Shown here in pieces: positions 14,920 to 22,354 of a DNA stretch of 23,973 nucleotides (within the stretch, counting starts at the first letter, position 1; each line of letters begins with the position of its first letter). The translations under genes were made by a program, and so were the position numbers. The notes beneath the pieces were generated by a model. It was not told the origin of the DNA. It searched no databases and saw only the letters and a list, made by a program, of their open reading frames with translations. The DNA comes from JBBRHH01 sp038222915 (lineage in GTDB: Bacteria > Planctomycetota > Phycisphaerae > Tepidisphaerales > Tepidisphaeraceae), in assembly GCA_038222915.1 (NCBI GenBank), contig JBBRHH010000017.1, positions 1 to 23,973 on the forward strand, written 5' to 3'.

Positions 14920-16908
14920 GTGTCGAATGCCGGATCTTCAGCTCTACCATACCTCAGTCAGTCTTCATTTACCGCCGGGCGTGACGCCGCGACCGCCGCA
15001 CGTGATTGGCGCCTCTGGATCCTTCTGGTTGTCGTTGTAAGTGTCATCTACGGCCTGCTCTACAACGGCGCGTGGCTCATCGGTGGCGGCGACGACGCCT
15101 TCTACATTGCCGTCGCACGCAACCTCGCAACCGGCCAGGGCTACACCTGGAACGGCGACCAGGTCATCATCAGCCCGCCGGCCTGGCCCATGCTCCTCGC
15201 GGGCTTCATGCGCATTTCGCCGACCTTCGCACTCATCGGCCTTCTCCCGCCGACCTTCATGGCATCGGCGACCGCCATCTGGTTCTGGGTGCTACGCCGC
15301 TTCGCGTCGCCCTGGCGCGCGTTTGGCGTCAGCCTGCTGACAGCGCTCCTCTTCCAGGTCTTCCGATGTGCCATGCACTTTTACAGCGAGGCGATGTTCT
15401 GCTTCCTGCTTTCCGCAACGGTGTTGCTCTGTCTGCAAATCAATGAAGGCCGTCAGGAGATCTGGCGCATTGCGTTACTTCTGGTCGTCTGTGCGGCCAT
15501 GATCTTCGAGCGCTGGGCGGGCGTACTTGTTCTGCCCATGGTGGTCTTCACGCTCGTTTCGGGCGATGTGAAACAACTGAAGTCGCTGGCGGTAGGTTGC
15601 GTAGTTCTGGCCGTCATCTTCGTGCTGAGCAGGCTGTACGAGCGCAAGTGGGTTCATCGCACTCCGGGCCGGACGGTTGGAACCGCCATCACGTTCATCA
15701 GTTTTGTCGTCTGCTGCATCACGGTCACCTGGTGGTATATCGCACGCAGGCTTCGACCTACATGGAATCGGCGCATGATCGCGGCCACCCTCAGCATCGT
15801 CGTATTGTCCGGCACGTTCGCCGTTACCCGCGTAGTCCTGAACCGTCTGGCCCATGTGGGTGGCGCAGATGCCGCCGTCGCGCAGGACGAGCGACGGATG
15901 GAAAAAATGCTCGGCATCCAGGGACCAGTCAGCCCGGCCCGAAGACTGATCAATGCCGGAAGCTGGATCAGCGATTTTTTCTGGCCGGTCACCGAGATGA
16001 TCAAGGTTGGAAAGCCGCTGGTCATCACGGCCAACGTCATCGGCTGGATGCTGTTTGCCGTCATGCTGCGGTATCTCCGCCACGTTATCCGGCAACGACA
16101 GTGGTTGTGGCTGGGCATGGTCTTCTATGCCGTTGTGCTGGCATTCTCATGGGGTGAACCGGTTGGCCGATATGTGGTGCCGATTTCGCCGCTCCTGGTT
16201 CTTGCGCTGGTCCAGGCTTTTCTCGGCGTCTCCGCGAATCCGGCGCAAGCAGCCGCCAGTCCCGAAGTACCCACGTCGCGTGGCACGGTCCTGAATTACG
16301 CGACGGAGGTGCGGGAATCTGCGCCGGTCGTTGCGCCGCTCGCACCGTTCGCGCGCCCTGTGCTCTGGTGCGTCGTCGTCGCGGCCGTGCTGTGCAATCT
16401 GCCGGCATTGGCGATTGCGGTTCGAGTCGTGCATTCAAATGATCTCGCCCACGACTATCTCGCCGGGCAATACGAGGCACTGAGCGGCCTGGGAAATTTT
16501 CTTCAGCAACAAAACATCCCTGACAATGCACTCTGCTTAAATTACGGCTACGGCGAAGGCCGCCGGTTCTGGGCGAGCCCTTTTGTCATCCGGTGCATGC
16601 ATCTGATGGTGAACCAAAACGTCGTGGTTGTTCCGCAAACGATCTGCAACGCGCGGCCAAACGCGGGCCTGGTGGAGTGGACGCAGCAGAAGAACAACAG
16701 CAACGTGCGCTATTATCTCCTCAAACCGCAGACACAGCCGGGGCGGGTCTGGCACATTCGCGCCGCCTCGCTTCCCCGCATGTTGCGCAAAGGAAACAGC
16801 ACCGAAGACGTGCCGTTCTTCGAACTATACGAATTGAAAAATGCAGCCTTCGTGAAGGTGGACGTTCCGCCTTATGATCACCCCATCCGGCGTGTGCCGG
16901 GTATGTAG
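14920..16908 (+). CDS. Multi-pass membrane protein, probable GT-C-type glycosyltransferase
   Basis: A 662-residue polytopic membrane protein. After a hydrophilic 30-residue start there is a membrane segment (about 32-48), then an external loop with an acidic pair in WLIGGGDDAFYIAVARNLATGQGY (Asp58, Asp59) and SPPAWPMLLAGF. Acidic loop-1 motifs plus a PP.(Y/W)P segment are typical of GT-C enzymes (PMT/ArnT-like) that use polyprenyl-phosphate sugars. About ten more hydrophobic segments run to about residue 505, followed by a soluble C-terminal domain of about 150 residues (ALCLNYGYGEGRRFWASPF...). The start is GTG 14920 with a GAGG site nine bases upstream. The family cannot be named precisely by eye, and donor and acceptor are unknown. 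It is followed after 14 bases by a pyruvyl transferase-family gene. Confidence 0.7.
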   Translation: MSNAGSSALPYLSQSSFTAGRDAATAARDWRLWILLVVVVSVIYGLLYNGAWLIGGGDDAFYIAVARNLATGQGYTWNGDQVIISPPAWPMLLAGFMRISPTFALIGLLPPTFMASATAIWFWVLRRFASPWRAFGVSLLTALLFQVFRCAMHFYSEAMFCFLLSATVLLCLQINEGRQEIWRIALLLVVCAAMIFERWAGVLVLPMVVFTLVSGDVKQLKSLAVGCVVLAVIFVLSRLYERKWVHRTPGRTVGTAITFISFVVCCITVTWWYIARRLRPTWNRRMIAATLSIVVLSGTFAVTRVVLNRLAHVGGADAAVAQDERRMEKMLGIQGPVSPARRLINAGSWISDFFWPVTEMIKVGKPLVITANVIGWMLFAVMLRYLRHVIRQRQWLWLGMVFYAVVLAFSWGEPVGRYVVPISPLLVLALVQAFLGVSANPAQAAASPEVPTSRGTVLNYATEVRESAPVVAPLAPFARPVLWCVVVAAVLCNLPALAIAVRVVHSNDLAHDYLAGQYEALSGLGNFLQQQNIPDNALCLNYGYGEGRRFWASPFVIRCMHLMVNQNVVVVPQTICNARPNAGLVEWTQQKNNSNVRYYLLKPQTQPGRVWHIRAASLPRMLRKGNSTEDVPFFELYELKNAAFVKVDVPPYDHPIRRVPGM

Positions 16909-16922
16909 TTGTCGGACGCAGC

Positions 16923-17930
16923 ATGACGACCCAAGTAGCAGAGGCCGGCGCAACCACGGGACTCAAGTATGCCTGGAGCTCCATCGCCCAGAGCGCGCGC
17001 AACTACGGCAACATGCTCATTGAGTGGGCGCTGCAGCAGGCGCTTGGCCTTCCCGAGCCGCTGCTCACCTTTGACTCTTTTAAAGGTGTCGGCCCCGATG
17101 TCATCGACCGCATCAACCGCGATTGCCTGTTTGTCCTCTCACCCGGGTGTACCGCGCTGCAGCGCGGTCAGAACGAAGCGTACAAAGACTTTGACCGCAT
17201 CACTGTCCCGAAGCCGTGTTTCGGCGGCAGTCTCTGGATGGGCCGGCGTCATAGCTTGCGCGGCAGAGTGCGCAGCCTGTTGAAAGGCGGCGGCGGGCCA
17301 AGCGGTGTCATCGACCTCTCCGTGGCGCGCAACCTTTCCATGCCGATCGGCAGCCGCGACACGTTTACCCACGAAACTCTCTCCGCCGCCGGCCTCGCAT
17401 CGCGCCTGATCGGCTGCCCGACGCTTCTTTCCCCTCGGCCTCTGAAAAGCTGGAATCCGCCGCAGGGCCGAAAGCTGGCGCTCAGCCTCGCACGCGGAAA
17501 TATCATGGCCCAATACCGGCTGATTCGCCGCCTGCGCCGCGACTGGGAAATTTCCCTCCTCGTCCACGAGCCTTACGAAGCAACATTGGCCGCGATGGTC
17601 GGCGGCATCCGCGTCGTCGCCTATCAATCCGCCAGCCAATACATGGAAGAGTACGGCCAGGCTGACCTCGTCATCACCGGCCGCCTGCACGGCGCACTCC
17701 CGGCCATCCGACAGGGCACGCCAGTCATCTTTTATGGCGATCCGTCCGACACACGTTTCACCCTTCTCAATTTCCTGGGCCTGCCGATCAATCCGCTCGA
17801 CATGGGGCTGGCCGAGCAGGCCAAGTCGCCGCCAAAAAATGAATCCGTCTTCGAACGCGCCTATGAATTACGCGAGGCGTTCGTCGCCTATGCTCGCGAG
17901 TATGATGTTCCTGTCCGGCTTGAGCTCTAA
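16923..17930 (+). CDS. Polysaccharide pyruvyl transferase family protein
   Basis: A 335-residue protein of the polysaccharide pyruvyl transferase family, whose members add ketal-linked pyruvate from PEP to sugars of exopolysaccharides or cell-wall glycans. Family marks: SSIAQSARNYGNMLIEWALQQAL at the start (the usual NYGN.L pattern), a SRDTFTHETLSAAGL...GCPTLLSP segment (about 144-171), and the diagnostic C-terminal block ADLVITGRLHGALPAIRQGTPVIFYG with RLHG at about 254-257. It is cytoplasmic, with no signal or membrane segment. A few family members have other roles, so the exact reaction is inferred. Its position behind the GT-C-like gene and near the sulfotransferase supports glycan decoration. 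Confidence 0.83.
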   Translation: MTTQVAEAGATTGLKYAWSSIAQSARNYGNMLIEWALQQALGLPEPLLTFDSFKGVGPDVIDRINRDCLFVLSPGCTALQRGQNEAYKDFDRITVPKPCFGGSLWMGRRHSLRGRVRSLLKGGGGPSGVIDLSVARNLSMPIGSRDTFTHETLSAAGLASRLIGCPTLLSPRPLKSWNPPQGRKLALSLARGNIMAQYRLIRRLRRDWEISLLVHEPYEATLAAMVGGIRVVAYQSASQYMEEYGQADLVITGRLHGALPAIRQGTPVIFYGDPSDTRFTLLNFLGLPINPLDMGLAEQAKSPPKNESVFERAYELREAFVAYAREYDVPVRLEL

Positions 17931-17944
17931 CCTGTGAGTCTGCG

Positions 17945-18337
17945 ATGACAACTCCAAGTTACGTGGCCAAAAAAATCGGCGACCAATACGTGTTGGTGCG
18001 CGGCGGCGCCAAACAACTCTCCAGCAGCGACTGGCTCGCCATCGCCGGCGGCGCGCTCACATTCATGGGCGTGAAGAGAATGCTTCGCCGCAGCCCCGGC
18101 AGCCTGCTGATCATGGTGGCGGGCGGAGCGCTGATCTACCAGGGACTAAAGGGTTCAATTCACGCCGGCCGTGCAAAAAAGGACTATCGCGGCAATCCCA
18201 ATGATGCGCCCTCTTATCCCCACGATGACCAGGCCAAATCACCGCAGCAACCGGCCGACGATGTCGACGAAGCCTCGATGGAATCCTTCCCCGCCAGTGA
18301 TCCGCCCGCCCATATCCGCCACAAGGAAACGACGTGA
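17945..18337 (+). CDS. Small membrane protein with SFPASDPPA tail motif, unknown function
   Basis: A 130-residue protein that I cannot assign to a characterised family. It has two hydrophobic, Gly/Ala-rich segments (about 28-43 and 52-70) separated by a basic KRMLRRSPGS turn, suggesting a hairpin in the membrane like DUF2892-type proteins. The tail is polar and charged, holding the segment VDEASMESFPASDPPAH (about 107-123). From memory, a similar D..EAs.eSFPASDPPa motif recurs at the ends of many unrelated small bacterial proteins; this is not checked here. The stop overlaps the GH57 start (GTGA), so the two are translationally coupled. It may be linked to glycogen or envelope stress, but there is no direct evidence. 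Confidence 0.75.
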   Translation: MTTPSYVAKKIGDQYVLVRGGAKQLSSSDWLAIAGGALTFMGVKRMLRRSPGSLLIMVAGGALIYQGLKGSIHAGRAKKDYRGNPNDAPSYPHDDQAKSPQQPADDVDEASMESFPASDPPAHIRHKETT

Positions 18338-20025
18338 CCGAACCTCTCGGCAGCGTCTGCCTCGTCCTTCACGGACATCTTCCGTATGTGCTCCACCACG
18401 GCGCCCAGCCGCACGGCGAAGCATGGCTCTATGAAGCGGCCGCCGAAACGTACCTCCCGCTCCTCGATGTCATTGGCGAGTTGGTCCTTCACAAAGCCCG
18501 GCCCGCACTCACCATCGGCCTCACTCCGATCCTCCTCGAACAACTCGCCGACGACTATTTCAAATCCGGCTTCGTCGACTACCTCAACGAACGCCGCCAG
18601 CGCGCCGCCGACGACCGTCGCGCGTTTGTGCAGGGGGGCAATGTCGATCTTGCGCCGTTGGCCGAGCGGTGGGAACAATGGTACGCAACGCAACTCGAAA
18701 CATTTGAAAAGATCCGCCGCGACATTCCCGCACAATTCGCCGCCCACGCCCGTGCCGGCCATATTCAGATTCTCACCAGCAACGCGACGCACGCCTACAT
18801 GCCGTTGCTCCTCAACGACCAGTCCATCGCCGCTCAAATGAGCTGCGGTGTCGCCACCAGTGAAAAACAACTTGGACAAAAATCGCAGGGCATGTGGCTT
18901 CCCGAATGCGCCTATCGGCCGGCGACCGATCAATGGACGGTTCCACCCTTCATCAACGATCCGCGTCCCCGCCCCGGCCTCGAAAAGTTCATCGCCGCCG
19001 CCGGCGTCAATCACTTCTTCGTTGACGCCCACATGCTCAAGAACGGCCTGCCCCTGGGCCTGATCGAATCCGGCAAGTTTCGACCACTCGGCGAGACGCA
19101 GCTCTACTGGGATCACCGCCGCGGCTGGAAAAATCCGCTGGAACCCGTCGGCGTCGTCAGCAAGCCGCATGCGCCCGATTGCTACGCCTTCGCCCGCCAT
19201 CCGCAGATCAGTGAGCAAGTCTGGAGCGGCTGGATTGGCTACCCGGGCGGCCGCGAATATCTTGAATTTCATAAGAAGCATGGACCAGCCGGTTTGCGCT
19301 ATTGGAAGATCACCGACAACAAGAGCGACCTCGGCGCAAAACTGCCCTACAAACCGGACGACATCGCCGGAAAAATCTACGAACACGCCCATCACTACTG
19401 CAATCTCGTGCGCGAGACCCTGCGCGAGTACCGCCAGGCGACCGGCCGGCCCGGCACCGTTGTCGCGCCGTTCGACGCCGAGCTGTTCGGCCACTGGTGG
19501 TTCGAAGGTCCGCGCTTCCTGCGCGACGTCCTGTTCAACTTCAACAACATGCCCGAGGTCAACCTCACCACGGCCCAGGCCGCCCTTGAGGCGAAGCCTC
19601 CGGACAAAGTGATGCGTCTCCCCGAAGGAAGCTGGGGCGAAGGCGGCGACCATCAGGTCTGGATGAATGACAAGGTGAAGTGGATGTGGGAAGTCGAGTA
19701 CCGCGCCGAGAATCAGATGCTCGCGCAGTTAAAGAAACTCCCCTGGCAAACCAAACCGCAAGTGAAAGCGATGCTGGAACGGGCCGGCCGCCAGTTGTTC
19801 CTGCTGCAGTCCAGCGATTGGCCGTTCGTGATCCACTCCGGCGGTGCGGTTGATTACGGCATCCAGCGTTTCAGCGGCCACGCCACCCAGTTCAACCGTG
19901 CCATCGACATCGCCGACACCGTCGCTGCCGGCCGTAAACTATCGTCTGTGCAACAGATCGAAATCCAAGACATGGACGCCCACGATACGGCGTTTTCAGA
20001 AATCGATTTGAACTGGTGGAGCTAA
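18334..20025 (+). CDS. GH57 1,4-alpha-glucan branching enzyme
   Basis: A 563-residue GH57 enzyme of the AmyC/TK1436 branching type, which makes alpha-1,6 branches in glycogen. It opens GSVCLVLHGHLPYVLH (GH57 HxHxP-like first motif). The predicted nucleophile is Glu191 in GMWLPECAY and the predicted acid Asp381 in APFDAELFGHWWFEG, both canonical GH57 motifs. The C-terminal helical part (EVEYRAENQMLAQLKKLPW...LLLQSSDWPFVI) matches the branching subgroup. The length, about 560, is between the roughly 530 and 670 seen in the group. No signal peptide is present, so it is cytosolic. GTG 18334 overlaps the upstream small membrane gene. It ends three bases from the convergent dioxygenase stop. Confidence 0.93.
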   Translation: MTEPLGSVCLVLHGHLPYVLHHGAQPHGEAWLYEAAAETYLPLLDVIGELVLHKARPALTIGLTPILLEQLADDYFKSGFVDYLNERRQRAADDRRAFVQGGNVDLAPLAERWEQWYATQLETFEKIRRDIPAQFAAHARAGHIQILTSNATHAYMPLLLNDQSIAAQMSCGVATSEKQLGQKSQGMWLPECAYRPATDQWTVPPFINDPRPRPGLEKFIAAAGVNHFFVDAHMLKNGLPLGLIESGKFRPLGETQLYWDHRRGWKNPLEPVGVVSKPHAPDCYAFARHPQISEQVWSGWIGYPGGREYLEFHKKHGPAGLRYWKITDNKSDLGAKLPYKPDDIAGKIYEHAHHYCNLVRETLREYRQATGRPGTVVAPFDAELFGHWWFEGPRFLRDVLFNFNNMPEVNLTTAQAALEAKPPDKVMRLPEGSWGEGGDHQVWMNDKVKWMWEVEYRAENQMLAQLKKLPWQTKPQVKAMLERAGRQLFLLQSSDWPFVIHSGGAVDYGIQRFSGHATQFNRAIDIADTVAAGRKLSSVQQIEIQDMDAHDTAFSEIDLNWWS

Positions 20026-20028
20026 CCC

Positions 20029-20706
20029 TCACGCCTCAGGCGTTAGTCCAAGCACGATATTAAACTTGGCGGCAAGCTCACCAATTTTCGAATCCTTAAC
20101 CGCCGCAAAATCGACCATGACCGACTCCAGCGCCTTGGGATCGCGGATGTCGCGCAATACGCCGTCCCGCGCGTTGTTCGGATGTCCCTTGACGTAGCAT
20201 TGCGTCGTCAACGCTTCCTTCCCCTTGATCTTGATTTTCACATGAATGTGCGGCGTGCGGCCCGGATACGGAACAGGCTTGATGGTGCGGAAATAATATT
20301 CCCCGCTCGAACCCGTCAGGAATCGTCCAAACCCCTGGAAATTTGTGTCGTGGTTCGGCTTTGCGCCACGGGTATGAATGTAGGATGCGGTGTTGTCGAC
20401 CTGCCAGATCTCGATCAGCGCATTGCGAACCGGCTCGCCCTTGGCATCGACGATGGCTCCGCTCAGGTGGGTAATTTCGCCCACTGCAGGCGTGATTGAA
20501 TTGTTGATGATCAGCAGGTCGTTGTCCGTATCCAACGGCAGCTTGTCGGGATAAAACGGCCCCTCGGTTTGCGCCGGCGTTCGCACCAGCTCTTCCGCGA
20601 ACACACCCGGCTTAAAAAGATCCATCGCTCCAACTGCGGCCGCGCCCAGGCCAACCTGTGCAAGGAACCGACGCCGCGATCGCAATTCAATCATCTTGTT
20701 TAACAT
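20029..20706 (-). CDS. Tat-exported intradiol ring-cleavage dioxygenase
   Basis: A 225-residue protein of the protocatechuate 3,4-dioxygenase/catechol 1,2-dioxygenase superfamily, non-haem Fe(III) enzymes that cleave catechols between the hydroxyls. All four iron ligands are visible: Tyr109 (NTASYIH), Tyr147 (KPVPYPGR), His153 and His155 (TPHIHVKI). EGPFYPDKL and LSGAIVDAKGEPVRNALIEIWQVDN are family blocks. The N-terminus carries RSRRRFLAQVGLGAAAVGAM, a twin-arginine-type signal, so it is probably exported folded. The start at ATG 20706 is favoured by GAGG six bases upstream; GTG 20718 is the alternative. It is a single-domain enzyme rather than an alpha/beta pair, and no other aromatic degradation gene is adjacent, so the substrate may be a lignin- or polyphenol-derived catechol. 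Confidence 0.9.
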   Translation of the reverse strand: MLNKMIELRSRRRFLAQVGLGAAAVGAMDLFKPGVFAEELVRTPAQTEGPFYPDKLPLDTDNDLLIINNSITPAVGEITHLSGAIVDAKGEPVRNALIEIWQVDNTASYIHTRGAKPNHDTNFQGFGRFLTGSSGEYYFRTIKPVPYPGRTPHIHVKIKIKGKEALTTQCYVKGHPNNARDGVLRDIRDPKALESVMVDFAAVKDSKIGELAAKFNIVLGLTPEA

Positions 20707-20736
20707 GGAACGCCTCACTACAAGAGCCCATTAAGC

Positions 20737-20770
20737 GTTGCAACAGTCGTCTGCATAAGGATAGTACCTG
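20737..20770 (+). promoter_or_regulatory. Weak promoter candidate in the dioxygenase/esterase divergent region
   Basis: The 90-base divergent region 20707-20796 holds TTGCAA near 20737 and, 17 bases on, ATAGTA near 20760, a poor -35/-10 pair pointing to the esterase gene. On the minus strand only fragmentary matches were seen. Reported because both divergent genes must be initiated from this short gap. Confidence 0.2.
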
Positions 20771-20796
20771 CTGCAGAAGCAATTATTCCACCGGCA

Positions 20797-22350
20797 ATGA
20801 AACACGGTCCACTTCTACTCCTCTGCGTCGTCGCCGCGTTCACCACGCGTGTCCGTGCCGATGCAAAACTAGCAGAGATGTTTTCCGAACACGCGGTCCT
20901 CCAGCGCGACATCAACCTCCCCATCTGGGGCACCGCAGCCCCCGGCGAAAAAGTCACCGTCACCCTCTGCGAGCAAACGGGCAAAGCCACCGCTGACGAG
21001 AAGGGCGACTGGAAACTTGTCCTGCCGCCGCTCGCCGCCGGCGGCCCTTTCGAGCTTACCGTTTCTGCCTCCAACAAGTTCACTCTAAAAGACATCCTGG
21101 TCGGCGAAGTCTGGCTCTGCTCCGGTCAATCCAACATGGCGTTGCCTCTCTCCGAAGCGACCAACGCCGAAGCGGAAATCGCCGCCGCCGATCACCCGCT
21201 TGTCCGCGTCTTCCGCGTCAACGGCAACGCCGCCGACGCGCCGCAGAAGTACAACGGTGGCGCATGGAAAATCTCCACCCCGGCCGTGGCAGGGGAGTTC
21301 AGCGCCGTTGCGTATTTCTTCGCCCGCGATCTGCAGAAGCACCTCAATATCCCCGTCGGCGTCATCACCGCCGCCGTCGGTTCCAGCTTCGCCGAAAACT
21401 GGACCGATCGCGACGTCCTCGCGGCCGATCCCGATCTTCGCCCCATCGTCGATCGCGCCGATGCGATCATCTTCGACTGGGCCAGGAGCATTCACCTGTC
21501 GACCATTGTCGCAGAGACGTGGCTGTTCGACACAGAGGCCGCGAAAGTAGCCGGTAAGCTCCCGCCGCCACTGCCAAACTTCACCATCCCGCCCTATCCG
21601 ATGTGGCAGAACACCGTCTGCTCCGGCATGTACAACGGCATGATCGCGCCGCTCGCTCCGGTCGCCATCCGTGGCGTGCTCTGGTACCAGGGCGAAGCCA
21701 ACACCATTCGCGCCCAGCAATATCAAAAACTTCTCCCCGCCCTCATCACCAGTTGGCGAAAACAGTGGGCCCAGGGCGATTTTCCCTTCCTCTTCGTTCA
21801 ACTCCCCAACAACAACCCCGCCAAACACCAGCCCGTAGAAAGCGACTGGGCCGAGCTTCGCGAATCACAGCTCAAGGTTTCCAAAACCGTCCCCAACACC
21901 GCCATGGCCATCACCATCGACATCGGCGAAGCGGAGAGTATCCATCCAAGGAACAAGCAGGAGGTGGGCAGAAGACTCTGCCTCCTCGCCCAATCCCTCG
22001 TCTTCAAGGAAAACATCGTCTCCACCGGCCCCATTTACGAATCCTCCGAAATCGCCGCCGGCCACATCACCATCCATTTCAAGAACATCGGCGCTGGCCT
22101 GGCTTCAAGCAATAACCAGCCGCTCCAGCAGTTCGCCATCGCCGGCGAAGACAAGAAATTCGTCTGGGCAGACGCAAAACTCGTTGGCGACACAGTCCAG
22201 GTCTCCAACGCCAACGTCTCACATCCGCGCGCCGTGCGCTACGCCTGGGCCGACAACCCCCAAGGCTGCAACCTGATCAACAAGGAAGGCCTCCCCGCTT
22301 CACCTTTCCGCACCGACACCTGGCCGGGCCTCACCGACGGAAAGAAGTAG
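20797..22350 (+). CDS. Secreted sialate O-acetylesterase-family (SASA) esterase, first paralogue
   Basis: A 517-residue exported protein of the sialate O-acetylesterase family, SGNH-like carbohydrate esterases. The signal peptide is MKHGPLLLLCVVAAF... with probable cleavage near residue 22. A beta-rich N-terminal domain (MFSEHAVLQRDINLPIWGTAAPGEKV) is typical. The catalytic Ser112 sits in CSGQSNM, and the catalytic His383 in SIHPRNKQEVGRRL. LWYQGEAN (around 295-302) and WAELRESQL are family blocks. However, the segment where close relatives usually have SWGGT/S.AEAW reads AVGSSFAENW (about 193-202), so the oxyanion region is altered. The substrate could be an acetylated plant or algal polysaccharide or sialic acid. 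It is four bases ahead of its tandem paralogue; both surely share a transcript. Confidence 0.9.
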   Translation: MKHGPLLLLCVVAAFTTRVRADAKLAEMFSEHAVLQRDINLPIWGTAAPGEKVTVTLCEQTGKATADEKGDWKLVLPPLAAGGPFELTVSASNKFTLKDILVGEVWLCSGQSNMALPLSEATNAEAEIAAADHPLVRVFRVNGNAADAPQKYNGGAWKISTPAVAGEFSAVAYFFARDLQKHLNIPVGVITAAVGSSFAENWTDRDVLAADPDLRPIVDRADAIIFDWARSIHLSTIVAETWLFDTEAAKVAGKLPPPLPNFTIPPYPMWQNTVCSGMYNGMIAPLAPVAIRGVLWYQGEANTIRAQQYQKLLPALITSWRKQWAQGDFPFLFVQLPNNNPAKHQPVESDWAELRESQLKVSKTVPNTAMAITIDIGEAESIHPRNKQEVGRRLCLLAQSLVFKENIVSTGPIYESSEIAAGHITIHFKNIGAGLASSNNQPLQQFAIAGEDKKFVWADAKLVGDTVQVSNANVSHPRAVRYAWADNPQGCNLINKEGLPASPFRTDTWPGLTDGKK

Positions 22351-22354
22351 CACA

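Noticed and set aside
18214..19653. Minus-strand open frame of 479 codons
   Set aside because: It is antisense to the GH57 enzyme, which has intact catalytic motifs; the antisense protein shows no family features.
20031..20043. ACGCCTCAGGCGT palindrome at the GH57/dioxygenase convergence
   Set aside because: It is only 13 bases, leaves almost no loop, has no T-run on either strand and lies inside the dioxygenase coding end; not enough for a bidirectional terminator.
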